Origin: Cyprinodon diabolis
Taxonomy: Eukaryota > Chordata > Actinopteri > Cyprinodontiformes > Cyprinodontidae
Direction: 5' to 3'
Assembly: GCA_030533445.1 (NCBI GenBank)
Contig: CM060064.1
Location: 26,080,626 to 26,144,625 of the forward strand
DNA length: 64,000 bases
Made by a program: the position numbers and the translations under genes. Shown piece after piece: positions 50,273 to 63,467 of the stretch. Every line of letters begins with the position of its first letter. Within the stretch, counting starts at the first letter, position 1. Under the pieces are notes generated by a model that made no database searches, had not been told where the DNA came from, and saw only the letters and a program-made list of their open reading frames with translations.

Positions 50273-53200
50273 TTGGCATTCAGGAAGACATCAAGCAGAA
50301 CCATATTTAGACTTAGACAGTTTTATTTTGTAATTTTGTATACACGAGTGTAAACGAAAAGAAATTCTGTTTAAAAACAGCTCTAGACAATGTCATGTCA
50401 AATCAGTGCGGCCTTGAAAACAGTAATAAATACATAAAAATATATATATATTTACATTGTAACTTAAAATTTTAAAAGCCAAAAAATATGTTTCTCTTTA
50501 ACTTTAATCTACAGCTTTGCAAATAAAATGAAATATGCTATAACAGTACACACATCTATATAAAAGTAAAAGGGACTCTGTACTACTAACAGCTGTTAAA
50601 ATGGACTTTGTTGTTTTGTGGAAGTCGATGTTTATATTGTTTTGTGTTGCATAATCAGCATTTTTTTTGCCTTCATCGAGCCTTTGAGTCCCTTAACTCT
50701 TTCGGGCGTGCATTGAACTGCCACCCGTATCAAAAAAAAAGCTTGTGCCGTTTATTGTGTCTTACCAGCTTATATTGTGTTGTTTAAACACAGGAGGAGA
50801 CGAACCCTCACTTAACCCTCACAGTGGAAAAATTACACTAAGGACATGTGCAGCTGCTGAGCAGGCAGGAGCATGAGGGCGAACACCCAGCTTTCAGCTC
50901 TGAGGCACGTCTTTGAGTTAAATTAGACCCTTTCCTCCTCTCATCCCTGCCAAACATCCTGTACATATCCTGTTACCTCTGAGGTTTTCCCGCGAGTGCG
51001 TGCCACCTCAGCCTCGACTAAGGAATTCATAACTCGTGGCTCAGCAAGGCTGGGATTACAGCTACATTCCCAGCTGCTAGGCCACAATGTAAATTAGACC
51101 TTTTCATGAGGATATCAGTGCTGGATGCTCTGTGTACGTGAGAGAGTTTCTTGGCCCGGGATCTAAACAAGACAAGTCCAATACTAAGCCTGTAGGAATC
51201 AGGAAGATGTTTCCCGGGATGCCTAAAATTCCTTCTGGAAACCTCGCTGTCTGACATCAAGGGTGAATCAGGGTCCACTTTGTGTGTAAACGTTAAGCTG
51301 GAGTGAGTTAGAGAAAAAACCTCCTCCTCTTTCTCTTCCTTTTAGAGTTGTTTATACTCACGAGACTAGAATTATAGGATACTTACACAGGGAAGCCTAT
51401 TATGGTATGAGGACACAACACATCTCACTCCCACACACCCCAAACATCCCTGCAAACACTTACAGAGACGAAGACAGCTGCAACATCCACAGTGATAGGA
51501 ATCGGGCAGTTCCAGCGTTATCGGAGCAGAATGTGATGATGCAGTGGATTCCTCGGATACTTAAGTGGTCAGGTTTATTCCTCACTCCAGACGAGTGCTA
51601 CAGACAATTACCTAATGGCAAACTGGGATGCGGTCAAATAAAATCTATGACACTTGTGAAGTCATGTAGCAGGAAAAAGAAACAAGTTCACAGATTAAAG
51701 GAATGCAGAGAAAAGGTGAAGAGAGGGATGGGAACTGAGTCGAAATTAGGTCAAAGCCACAGTGATCACAGAGTTTATTTATACTTTTGAGCACAGAGGT
51801 TTTACGATGTTGACATTAGTGATACTCACTTGAATGCATTAAATGATAGTAGTTTGAATGTAATTTAATTTTTAAGATAGAAAATTACGCTTTTTTTTAT
51901 TCTGCTGAATAATACCCATTTTTTTAGCTCTAAAGAAACATATAGATATTTAAAAGGACACAACAAAAGGATCAACCTTTGCCCAACTGAAGACAATATA
52001 TCTAAATGTAAAAGTTGTTTCAATAAATACAATAAATAGCTGACTTGTTTTAGTTATTTTTGGAATGGTTCCTTTGTAGTTAAACTCTGGCAGCCAGTTT
52101 TGGTCAACAAGTGTGAATTGCTTCCTTGAATATGTCTGTTTCTGCATCAGTTTCACCCCTTCATAATTTGTCTCACGGGACAGCGTTTTTCTTGGCTGGC
52201 CTTAAAGCTCCCAGAAGATTAGTATCTATTTTCTCTTATTTAGACACTGTGCTCTAAAAAAAAATATTTGACCTCTTTACAGCTTACTTTTGTTTTTTTC
52301 TGTTTTGTCCCACTTGAATATTTTAGTTTATTAAATAAATCTTAAGATTAAAAAATCTGTCCTCTTTAATCCTCCTTAACAGATTCTTTTTAAAGTGCTT
52401 TTTAAGCTTGTACAAAGCAATACTTAATGCTTAAATCTAAGGAAATTCAAGAAAAAGACAGGTAACAAAATATTTTTAAGGTTTTGTGGCTCAACTGGAG
52501 AAAACATGGAGCATTAGTGAATCATCCCAAGAAGGAGCAGCTTAGAGGGGCAACTGAAAACCATCCAGGAGGTAGAAGAACATAACATAAAAATTACTGC
52601 TGATTAAAAGTAACATCAGGCCTGCTTACAGACCAGCAAAAAGATTTCTATTAAAAACAATTAGGGAACATCATCGTGGAAGTGGGATAATTGTAATATT
52701 TTATTAAACTGTTTTACCAGCACAATTCTGAAGTATTATTTCCAGTAATCCCTGACCCTTAAGGCAATGAAGCAGTACAATGAGTATTTCAACAAGTCCA
52801 CTTGCCAAAAAATATTAAAAACAAAAAAAAACTAAAAAGTTCTCATCGTAATCCATACAAAGTCTAGAGATATCCATTTAAGCTGATGTTGTATAGCGAT
52901 ATTGATAAGATTTGTTAATACTGAATATAATAATACTATATTCAGCACAAATAATTATAATTGGCACAAACAATTATTAGGTCTATCGGGAGTGGCATGA
53001 GAGAGCCTAATCTTTAAAAACAGGTTCATTATTCTAAAGAGTGGAATTATATTCCTATAGATAAAAACGTGGATTGTGCTGAGGATATATGGATGGCAGT
53101 CATTATAAATAATTGATTCTGGTAGTCCCAGACTCATCCCAGGATATCTGTTGTAGGTGTGCTATCTGTGATTATGTAAGCCTGAACATAAACAGTCATA

Positions 53201-54335
53201 GCATGTCTCATCATTTATAAATATGTTTACAATACAAGCAAGACTGTGATGGTTATCCATAAACAGCTTTCAGTGTGAAAGTGGCGGATCAGGGTGCAAC
53301 TGAAATACTTGACATAAATTTCTACATATTTCATGTATAAAAAATTTTCTTTGTGTTTTTTTATCAGATTACTGGAAATGTGCTTAGATATGATACAAGT
53401 CAACAAACTGGATTTAGATCGATCAAAACAGAGAGTGCTCTGTATAACACATAAAATATTCATTTTAAGATATGTCCTCTTTTGAAGTTATGCATGATTT
53501 AGATTATGTATTTTAACTGTGGATTTATGCCTCCACTGCAAAAACTCCTTTTAGGAATAAAAACTTTATTTTCTAGAATTAAATAAAAATAATTAATAAC
53601 ATTCATGTAATGTGCTATTTTAAAGCTGCCATATTAGGCAGCATGCAAACAAGACTAAGTATAATATTTTAACACATAGTATATTAAAGTCTCCTTGATA
53701 TTTGAAAAATGTTGAAAATAATTAACATTTTGATATAAAAAATGAGAACCCCAAAAGTGTGAAAGATTATCTAAATTTTTCTATAAATGGATCATTGCAA
53801 TCTTACTATTGCCACTTGAACTGATAGCTAAGACTTCATCTAGATTGATCCCTCACTTTGTTTTTATTTACAGTCTATTAGTCAAAGTATTGTAAATTTC
53901 TAAGAACTGAGGAGAGCATGGATAGGATCAGGTTCACCTGGCAGGCACAAACTGTTATTAAAATGATGCCAGATGACACGTTGACCTGACTCCTGGGACA
54001 TTAAAGTGGTTAAGAGAGTAAGAACATGACATGCATACCAAACACCTCTTTCTCTTCACACACACATTGCCTTGTGGGACATTGATCAGGATACATGTGC
54101 AGCTGTGTGCATTTCTACTTGCAATTCTACAGCAAGCTGATGTGGACTCCCCACCTCCCTAAGCACTACACAGGAATACACGTAGTGACAGTAACCACTT
54201 ATCTAAGCAATGCCTAAAGTGTTGCTTTTACAACTAGTTGGCTGAAATGCAGCATTCCATCTGTTTCAGCTGGAGCGTAGACTTGGGAATGACATCACCT
54301 CTAACTTAATGGTGTTCCAGTTACACACTGGAATT
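50273..54335. other. no gene recognised
   Basis: Long AT-rich intergenic stretch. Open frames (for example 51407-51790, 127 codons) lack family motifs, and no flanking splice sites make them convincing. Confidence 0.5.
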
Positions 54336-54373
54336 CTTCTGGTGTTCCAGTTCTCTAACTGGAACACCAGAAG
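54336..54373. repeat. perfect 17-bp hairpin, 4-base loop
   Basis: Arms 54336-54352 (CTTCTGGTGTTCCAGTT) and 54357-54373 are exact inverted copies around loop CTCT. A partial third copy, GGTGTTCCAGTT, lies at 54311-54322. Confidence 0.9.
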
Positions 54374-54891
54374 GATTTACTCATTGTTGTTTTCAGTTAT
54401 TATTAGAAGCACACGCAGATAATAGAATATTACTTCACACTTCTTGTTTTTCAACACTTTAGCATTATCTTTACTCTAAGAGAGGCTGCACAGTACTACA
54501 TGTGAATCACTTGAGGGGACAGTTGTTATTAAAAATATACTTTACGCAGCCATTTGGATATTGAGGTTGATTTGAGACCTAGCTTAAGCTTGGCTGTTAA
54601 AAACTTGAGACTTGATTGGATTTAGACTTAGGCTTAAAGACTTAAGAGTTTACAGTACATGGAATTTTAGCAGATTTTATACTCAAAGACTTTTGTACTC
54701 AAAGATTTTACACTTTACTTGGACTATTTGCTTAAATCATAAATTAACTTCAATGGAAAATGAAAGACCTGGAAGTCAATTTAGCTTTATATTTATATTA
54801 TAGACTTCTGACATGGAATTGACTCTTAAAGACTTGAGACAGACTTTGGTTATAAACATTATTCTGTTTTGAGTGAGCAGAGAGTATCTTT

Positions 54892-55097
54892 TTTTTTTTT
54901 TTTTTTTTTTGAGTTCTTGAGTTTTTGCAGCACTAGTGGCTTGTTTTTTTTTAAGGTAGCCTGACAGGAAAGGGGGTATGAGAGAGGGGGAGAGATATGC
55001 GGCAAAGGACCACAGGTCGGATTTAAACCCGGGTTGGCCGCGTCGAGGAATAAGGCCTCTGTACATGAGTCGCGTGCACTAACCTCCTGCACGCCCA
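54892..55097 (-). mobile_element. tRNA-derived SINE with poly(A) tail and target duplications
   Basis: Minus strand: head GTGCAGGAGGTTAGTGCACG near 55090 (A-box region), B-box GGGTTTAAATCC at 55030-55019, a body with CCTGTCAGGCTACC, and a poly(A) tail (T run 54892-54910). Target duplications CAGAGAGT(A/G)TCTTT at 54878-54891 and 55098-55111, 13 of 14 identical. Same family as 58559-58747. Confidence 0.88.
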
Positions 55098-55111
55098 CAG
55101 AGAGTGTCTTT

Positions 55112-57999
55112 GCTAGTTTTGCTGCATACATGGGAACATTTCTCAATCAAAATGACCTGTATACAGTATAAGGAGGCAAAGGATCATCTCCCTTCACTGG
55201 ATGATTACCCCTGATGGTGTTCCAGAAAAAAGACCTAAACCAGGAATATCTTTCTTGTTGAAATTTGTCTTCTTGTGAATCTTTTTTAATGTGGATTCTG
55301 TTATTGTTCCAGACAACAAGTGAACTTCAGTCTGTGTCCGATCTTCATAAAAAAGGTCTTGTGCAGCAGTTCTCAGTCTTCATCATCTGCCTGCCTGCTC
55401 TCCCACCTCTGGAGCACAGTCTGCACAGTAAGCTGAATCATCCCTCACATATCCATACTACCTCCCCATCATCTCTCAAGCAGACCAATCAGTCATCAGT
55501 TGTCATCAACTAGTCCCTTTCTGATCAGTCTGCTTTCTCACCTCAGACCGACCACAAAGTTAAACTGACATCGTGCAGTTCTCCACTTCCAGATTCTTAT
55601 TGCTTTTGTAAATAAAGTGTTGAAATTGATAACTTTGAGTATCTCAGTTAAAACTGAACAAACTAATTAATAGCGCACTCCACTCTTTGAAGGAGCATTG
55701 GGCAAGTTTAAAAACTAGATTGTTTATATACATGTTATATATATACGTTTTGCCTCATGTTTCAGGCTCTGTCTGGTTTTCCATTGACAACACATACACA
55801 TGAAAATGTGTACAAACGCTGCCTCAAACCTCTGTATAATTCAAGTGCACAACACTCGGACTGCACACAATTTCTCAGAATATATCATGCAGCACAACTT
55901 ACAAAAGATTTTCGAAGAATGTAGTCCACATAGAGACAAACAGCTGACGAAGGCTATGCCAATATTGGGGTCACTTTCGCATTTTCCTTGCAAATGTGCA
56001 GTCACTTGTAAAGAATGCTTTGATCTGAAAATGACCCAAACATAATCCATTGTGTGTGTAATATCTGTCACTTAGAAGCTTGCAGCACTATTATAACGAG
56101 CATACGGTTGGCATCACACACAGCTCATATTAACCCTTTGGCTTTTTTCTGCTTATTCTTTGTTTTTTTTTGTGTGTGTGTGTGTAATTGTGTGTTTTAA
56201 TCCTTGCAGTTACAAATCTCTTCAAACTTCCTTATTTATGTAATTTGTTTTACTCATGTTTTAATGACTGATTAAAAGCATTAAGTCTGGGAAACAATAA
56301 AGCAGTTTTTTTAGCTCAGAGCTATGAGTTGAGTGCCAGCTCATTTTCCTCATCTAGCCTCATCATCCATCTCTATCAAGCCTGAACCCTCTGGTCTTGT
56401 CCTGAAACTCTGCTGTTGGAGCCCTGTGAGAAGTCAGCCGTGCACTCTCGCACTCCCACAGCTGCTCAATGAAGACCATTCATGGCCGTGCTGTAGGAAG
56501 TAACAGAACACAGCATTGTGCTTACATGCATTTAAGCGAGTGTAAGGGTGAGCCAGAGGTGAGCGAGAAAACCCCCAAGAAGTCCAAATGTAATTTCACA
56601 GAGAAATACTCTTCAATAAAGACAAAAAATATGCACAAAAAGATGCTTCAAGTCCAGCTCCAGTCTCTGAAGAGTTGCAGTCAAACGTCTCAATGATCCC
56701 ACACTCCCTTGTTCACGTTAATCCCTCTTTCCTCCAAGAACAAGGTCCATGAGTGACTTCAGCAGATATCTAACCTGGCAAGCATATGTATATGTGTGTG
56801 CTGGCCTGTCTGTGTGTGTGAGAGAAATTCTTCCTTGGGCCGTCCCACAGGGGATCCAAGTGTCTCGTCTCTGAGTCACAGGCAGCGTCTGTTTGTGTGT
56901 GAGTCCATCAGAATGGATCAGCATCAACATCTCCAGTTCCCCTAAGGCACACATGTACACACACACACCCACACAGCCCACACACACATACTGTACGTCG
57001 TTAAACCTCCCCAGGGCTATGTGGTATCCCCCCACATCCCCGTGAGCAGAAACCTCAGTATCTCAATGCTAGATGGGCCGTTCACTCACGTAGGACAATG
57101 GGTTGCATGGCTTGAAGAACACCATGAGAAGTCCCAGAGTGGACATGCACACATTTACAACACAGATAAATTGGATATGTAAGATTCGGCAACATTATTT
57201 ATCTTAATTCTATGCTCTAAAATAAAAATAAATACCTATTTAATTATATTAATGTGTTGTGTATTCTAAAAACACGTTCAGACCAGACTAAGGCCCACAG
57301 CAAATACGTGTGAAGCTATGCACCTGTGTAACACATATTAGAATTGTTGATACAAAAGTGAAGACAATATGAAAGGTTCTGTGAGCATGCTGCACAAAAA
57401 AAAAATATAGATAATATTGTAAATATAAGGAGATGCAGAGGGACTACTACCTTCAACACTCAGTCTGAGAATTATCAGTGCGAGTCCATGCAAACTGTAA
57501 ATGACTACCAGTATAACAAAGTGGAAAATACATATGAAAACTAAACAAAAATGAAAAAAGCTCCCATTTTGTCTGAACTGTAAAATGCTGAAGGTGTTAT
57601 GCATCTTTGTTAAATCTTTAAATAGGCCATAACCCTAACACAACAATTGCATTACATGCAGCCCACATAGAGTAGCCTATAGCAGTGGCTCTGGGCTTGC
57701 AGGTAAAAAGAAAAACCTAAATTATTATCTTACAAAAAGGCCAAAAACTATGTTATTGTGCAGAGTTATGCTGCTTATAGCAACTTTGTTTGATGGTGCG
57801 CACAGAAGTACTGAATCTCTTTATTGAGCTGGTCAAGCTGTTGTTGTTATTCAGACTTTATCAGACCTTCTTGAAACCTTGAGTGGACTTCACTTAATCT
57901 ATTGGTATTCAAGTCACTTTGATTCAAAAATGCTTGAACCCAAAGAGAAATTAAATCTTGACCTAACTCATAGAGTTTTGTTTTTTTTTCAATGTGTTT
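55112..57999. other. no gene recognised
   Basis: Intergenic; short TG/CA tracts at about 56171-56185 and 56951-56990. No exon recognised. Confidence 0.5.
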
Positions 58000-58490
58000 A
58001 TAATCATGTAAATAGCTGTAGACAGGAAGGATCTTCTGTAGGAGTCTGTGTTGTACTGAATCTAGAAAAGCCTGTCATTAAGAACAAATATGTTGTTGTT
58101 TAACGGTTTTTCAAAGAGGATTCTCTTTGTTGTCCATAATGTTCTTATGTCCTCTTTGCGTGAGAGGTTCTGGAAAAGTTCATAGAACAGAGCTGGCCTT
58201 CCTTATCAGCTTCATGATTTTTTTATTTGCTCTAATGCTGCTATCGCAGCAGATGATATCAGAATACAACACTATCTCTACAACGAATTCATAGAAGAAA
58301 TACAGACCACACCAAAGGAAGATAAGCGTCTTTTAGAAGGCCAGTCGGTTCTATCCTTTCTTGTACTGTAGTCGACTTCTCAGTTGTATTTCAATTAGAT
58401 GCAGTTGTCCAGTTCAACACAGACGTATCTATATATTTCTCCATGACTAGAACTTCTACTCCCATGAATTTGATAGCATTTTACTTGCTC
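58000..58490 (-). pseudogene. degraded LINE ORF2 C-terminal fragment
   Basis: The minus strand keeps SSIRANKKIMKLIRKASSV around 58250-58188, a motif typical of the post-RT region of several teleost LINEs. It is preceded by VLNWTTASN near 58410 (post-RT thumb region) and followed by frameshifted SMNFSRTSHA-like text. Multiple stops. Clade not assigned. Confidence 0.5.
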
Positions 58491-58558
58491 CTGTTTCTTC
58501 TAAATAAATTGGATAAATTGAAATTTTGAATAATTCATTAATTATTCATCATTATTAA

Positions 58559-58747
58559 GGGCATGCAGGTGGCGCAGTGGTTAGCGCGCATGACCGATGT
58601 ATGGAGGCCTTAGTCCTTGACGCCGGCGAGCCGGGTTTGAATCCGACCTGCCGTCCTTACCTACATGTCTATTCCTCTCTCTCATAATATCCTTTCTTGT
58701 CAGCCTACTGTTGAAAAAATCGAGCTGTAAAAACTAAAAAAAAAAAA
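58559..58747 (+). mobile_element. tRNA-derived SINE (same family as 54892-55097)
   Basis: Plus strand: A-box region GGTGGCGCAGTGGTTAGCGC at 58568-58587, B-box GGGTTTGAATCC at 58633-58644, body ending CTTGTCAGCCTACTGTTGAA, and an A-rich tail (58735-58747). No clear target duplication. Pol III boxes are better preserved than in the other copy. Confidence 0.88.
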
Positions 58748-58759
58748 TCGTCTAACCAG

Positions 58760-58845
58760 CTGCCTCACAGTGTGGTGTGGAGGACAGTAGTGAGAACAGC
58801 AGAGAGGATCATCGGGGCTCCTCTTCCCCGATGATATTTTTTTTG
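58760..58845 (+). pseudogene. short LINE ORF2 C-terminal scrap
   Basis: The plus strand spells VWRTVVRTAERIIGAPLPR (58775-58831), then a stop. VVRTAERIIG is a common C-terminal motif of Rex1-like teleost LINEs. Lies just 3' of the SINE. Confidence 0.55.
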
Positions 58846-61443
58846 CACCAACGATGCATATACTTCCACAAAAAGATAACTATTTTTTACCTATTATGCA
58901 ACAAAACTGACAAACTGCAACAATGATTACATAATGAAAATAAATACAGTTACACGGCTGCACATTGTAGTCCTTCACTATGGTAGCTAACCCTCCAAGC
59001 ATGGATTTTTATTCCTGTGTTGACTTTGAATCTTAGACTTCCAAAAATTCACCATGCTGCATCCTGCTCACTCTTCTTTGCTCCATCTGCAAGTTGGAAA
59101 ATTAATGCTGCACTAGCTGACCTTAGTGACCCTCTTTATTAGTGATCCCCTTTATCGGAGGTTAGTTAGCACATTGCCTTGATTTCTTGGCTGGATTGAT
59201 TGAATCATATGATTGACTAAGTAAAATAAATAAAAATAAACTGCTTCCAGTTAAGGGTGAAAACAGCTGACTCTCCACCCAGGCATTCACCCTTTGCCTT
59301 TCAATGCTTCCGAAGGGTGGAAGCTTTGCAACAGTTTACTATCTTAGAAGAAAGAGGACATTTTTTTTTAAATAAAAGTGAGTGAGGTACAGAAGGGGAA
59401 TCCAAGCCAATGTCAGAAAAACAGTCCAAGTTTGGTGAGCCAGGTGAATCCAGGAATCAGTCCAGAACAGAGCAGATTAAAGAGCAGACTAGGGCAAAGC
59501 AAAACTCAGGATCCACAGGAAAGAAACAGGTCACAGTTTAGATAATCAAAAAAAACAAACAGAAGGCTAGAGTTACTCACACAAAACAGCTTGAATATTC
59601 TGGCACTGGTAGCTGGAAAACACACAGCATATATAGGAGCTGAAAACAGGTAGATCAGATAAGCAGTAATGAGAAAAACAGACAGTTAAACAGGTGAGTG
59701 GAATGAGCAATCAGGCCAGCCACCAGTGCCAGGATCATGACATTTTCAGTTTCAGATAAGCAAAGGAACAAAGATTATACAATTTTAAAAATCAGCTGAC
59801 AAGCTACAACATCATCCTGACTGTAGAGATCATCTGGCTTTGTAGTAAAGCTTCACCCTTGTAACAACCAGCCAGTAGAGGACATGGCGCCCAAGGCGAA
59901 GCTTGAATCCTCAGATTAACGCTTTTGTGACAACCTTGTCTCTCCCTAAACAACAAAGATGGAATCTCCAAAAAATCCCTGGAAAATCCTTAAGATCCGT
60001 AAACTATCAAACAACCTTTAATGAAAAAATACCATGGTAAATAATTAAAGTTGCAAAAATAATTATAAAGTGATTAATCTTTTCAGGTCTCTTTTGGAAG
60101 CGCTCTTTTGATCAAAAGAGTAGGGCCAAAAATGCCAGATTTGAAGTTATTGGTGACTGACAACTGTATTTAACAAATACAGGTGAGACCTGACAGAAAA
60201 TAAAGATATAGAATAATTATTATGCTAAATATTGAGAAGTAACTCCAGGAAAAAAGAATTGCACTATTAGGTTGGCAGAAAGAACTAAAGATGAAATAAG
60301 ATAAAAAGAAATAGACACACAGAGGTATGGAACAGAGAGGGAGGAGTGGACAGTAGAGCATTTCTGGTTTGAGTGCTTCAATGAGTCTCGCTGCAATAAG
60401 AGTCATTATTGTTCTATAACACAGATGAATAGTACATTAACATAAAGGAGGGCCTGACATGACACATGACAGACACAACTACCTCCCCTTTCGCTCAATC
60501 ACCTTTTCATGAGCTTCCTCTCACCAAAGGCTTTTCTTTCCTTTTTTGTCTGTTTGTATGAAGTGTGCATGTGAGTGTGTGACTTTAGCTTGGCAGCGCA
60601 GCTCATCACACAAGGAGAGGATCGGCCATTGTGCTGATACAGAGCGCACTGGGTGAGTGTGTGTTTGTGTGCAGAGGAAAGAATAAAAGAGAATGTAACA
60701 ACACAGCAGAGCTTCCCTGCACAGCGAGGTAAGAGCCACTATATGGACTTGTGGCCTCGTTTAAAGTGTGCATCATTGTGGGTTGTTGTTTGATGAAGAG
60801 GCTCTCATAAGAGCCACACATACACACTCATTCGCCCACCACAAATCATATCAATGCTTTTCCAGCACTTTAAACACAAGTGCATGCTCAGGGCTTTATA
60901 TGAAGCAACCCAAGGTTGCCCATACTGTTGTTTTTTTTTTATTATTCCTCTTGATCATTTTCAGACTGCATTTGTCTGGACAAATCCTAGTTTGTCAATA
61001 GAAGAAAATCTTCAACTCTGGCTGAGCTCGGACTTTTCAGTTCAATTTCTACAACTTTGCTGACTGAGTGGAAGTCACCTCTTAGGTTCTTCCTATTCTT
61101 TGTAGAGTCCCTGCGCAACTAGCTCTTACGTCTACGAAAATAGCAGGGGGAATCCTTTGTGCGTATGTGGTATCCTCCTAAAGCTGTGGCCCAGTGCCAT
61201 TTAAGCACCTTTGAGCTGGGAAGCACGGGGATTGCCCAGCCAATCCATCCGGTGATAATTGGATCAACATGCGTCTGAGGAGGCCTGAGCCAGGCAGCCA
61301 CAAACTAGTGTCCTAATTGGATTAGCAATGTGGCTTTGTGTGTGTGAGAGAGAGACAGAGAGAGAGAAAGAAAGAGAGAGGGTTTCCCTGTCTTAAAGTG
61401 ACCCAGGTGTGCGTAGTAAATCTCCCGGAGTTGGACGTATTCA

Positions 61444-61451
61444 TGACGTCA
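61444..61451. promoter_or_regulatory. CRE palindrome TGACGTCA (1 of 2)
   Basis: A full consensus CREB/ATF site outside any recognised repeat. The second copy lies 109 bases downstream. Confidence 0.4.
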
Positions 61452-61552
61452 CTCTCAGAGACAGTCCTCTGGTCATCATTGTGACCTGATGACTGGCATT
61501 TTCCTTCTCACACAGCAGTGTGTAGCTGGGGATTCCATCAGCAATACTCACA

Positions 61553-61560
61553 TGACGTCA
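61553..61560. promoter_or_regulatory. CRE palindrome TGACGTCA (2 of 2)
   Basis: A second full consensus site, in a context CACATGACGTCACATAATGA. Function not shown. Confidence 0.4.
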
Positions 61561-62363
61561 CATAATGATTAGAGCAAAGGCACAGGAAGGAAAAGACCAG
61601 CTTGTCCAACACCTTTTACCAGTGAAAGTCTCATAAGATGCATTCTCGCTTTTCAAGAAAGTGTAATTTTCTAGTGTCATTTATTTCCATTGCATTTTTT
61701 GCAGGTTAAATAAGCAGGAATTTACTCCAAAAAATGTAACTCCAGGGGTGTGCAATGTAAGAAAAGTATATATTTCTGTTGCTTTTGATGTATCCAAACA
61801 CAAAACCAGCATGTCCTCACAGCACTGTCTGCGCCCTTGGTTTAATGTAATGTAAATATTCATAACCCTTTTGCTAGAAGCTTATAACATCAACATATAC
61901 TGTATTGTATAGGCAAACTGTCATCTTGGATCTTTAAGTCGGGGTTTCACGGTGATAAGAAATTTTGGCTAATTATAGATTATGTAATTAGGTCATGTCA
62001 CAGTATTGTCAATCAAATTTAGGTCCAGACTTTGACTAGGTCTCCTAATAACTTGCTGGAGGCTTTTATGTTCTAATGTGCTTAAGTTTAAGATCAAAAG
62101 GTGATGGCTTTCCTTGAGAATTTTCAAGCTGAAAGCTGAAATAGTACATCAACTACAGCACATAATATTACCATTATTGGCTGAGATGTTTTTTTTTTTT
62201 TCCTGAATACTGCTTGCATCCTCAGCAGACTTGTTTTGGATTATTTTGAGGCCTATAGATTAATAGATCTGAACGACCTTATTTCTCATCTGTTAATAAA
62301 TGTATTAATATTGCAAGGAAGTATATCCTTTGGTATCTTTTAGCCTACTTTATAATGTCGGAT

Positions 62364-63467
62364 TTAAGGGGCTATGGTATGAAAACTCAACTTTTTCAAG
62401 CTTTTAAAAAAATTTTAATGCTTTTCCTTCATTCAAATCATGCGGTAGTAGTAGCATCTCCTTCGATTCATACATTTTTCACTCATTCATACATTTCAAA
62501 TTCTGCTCTCTAAGCAGCAGCTTCTCCCTGTCCTGGGAAAACAAGAGGCCATCACCGTCCTATTTAGGAAAGTGTTATCCTGTCCCCTCAAGAAGGTACC
62601 CACCTTGACCGTTTTACACCTGCTCATTAAATAAATGGCTGCTTTCTCCGATCAGTGAGCAGTAATGTGAGGCAGAGCGCAGTCGTTGCGGCTCAAAGTT
62701 GTGATTAAGTATTTCAGTTGCAAAAAAAATGTTTTTTGGCTATGGGAGATCTCAGACTTCAATCAACCTTCCTAAAGATCCAGTAACCATGCCTCCAAGC
62801 TGAATTCTTACAGTGCTTGTACGCCAACAAACACAGGAGAACTGTTTGAGTCCATTGGACACAGACCCAAACAGATCAGCGGATCACATTGTAGTATTAT
62901 GGTGGAATAAGGAAAATATAACAGTGATGAAAACAAGGGCTTCCGGAGGATGCCCATGTGGCTGCTGCTATGGCATCTGTTTTGTCAAAATCAACAATGT
63001 CATCTTTGACGGAGGAACAGCAAAAACGTTAAAAGTGTAACTTGTTACAGTATTTTTTTCATGGCCCTGATGCTTAAAATGTTTAAGTTTGTTATCATGA
63101 TTCATAATTGTAAAACCAAACTTGGTAGGCGGGCACTAGGTGTTGCTTCAACCAATCAGCTCATGAAGATATGCTGAATGTGCCTCCTTTAGGAGAATAA
63201 TATTAAGTAGAACTAAACTGAGAGTGCTGTACACTGTCAATCTGACTTCATACAAATCGCCACAAGCGATGACACCACGAAACTGGTCACACCCAGATGG
63301 GGAGCCACAGCTTGGCTTTGGTGGCAGGTATTTTTCTTACGCATGGGGAGAATAACTAAGATTTCACGACAAATGAATAATTCCGAGAGCCATTGAAAAT
63401 ATTTCATAATATATATGCTATAGTTCACATTTAAAGGCTTAAAAAAAGCTTAATATAGGACTTTTAA
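62364..63467. mobile_element. possible TTAA-flanked DNA element
   Basis: TTAA at 62364-62367 is followed by GGGGCTATGGTATGAAAACT. At the other end CTTAATATAGGACTT precedes TTAA at 63464-63467, giving weakly inverted ends. The layout resembles teleost TTAA-targeting non-autonomous elements (piggyBac- or Kolobok-like). No transposase. The inverted match is only partial. Confidence 0.35.

Larger units (their letters stand above)
58846..62363. other. no gene recognised; possible regulatory segment near 61.1-61.6 kb
   Basis: Intergenic. 59390-59745 has the wording of a dispersed repeat (repeated CAGG/ACAGGT-rich text ending GATCATGACA) but no definable ends. 61338-61380 is a GA-rich tract. Two CRE palindromes are listed separately. 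Confidence 0.45.

Noticed and set aside
51407..51790. 127-codon plus-strand frame
   Set aside because: No recognisable domain; likely chance in a GC-richer patch.
54892..55097. Candidate tRNA gene from A- and B-box words
   Set aside because: The head is followed by a SINE body, poly(A) tail and target duplications; the same applies to 39534-39734, 48174-48530 and 58559-58747.
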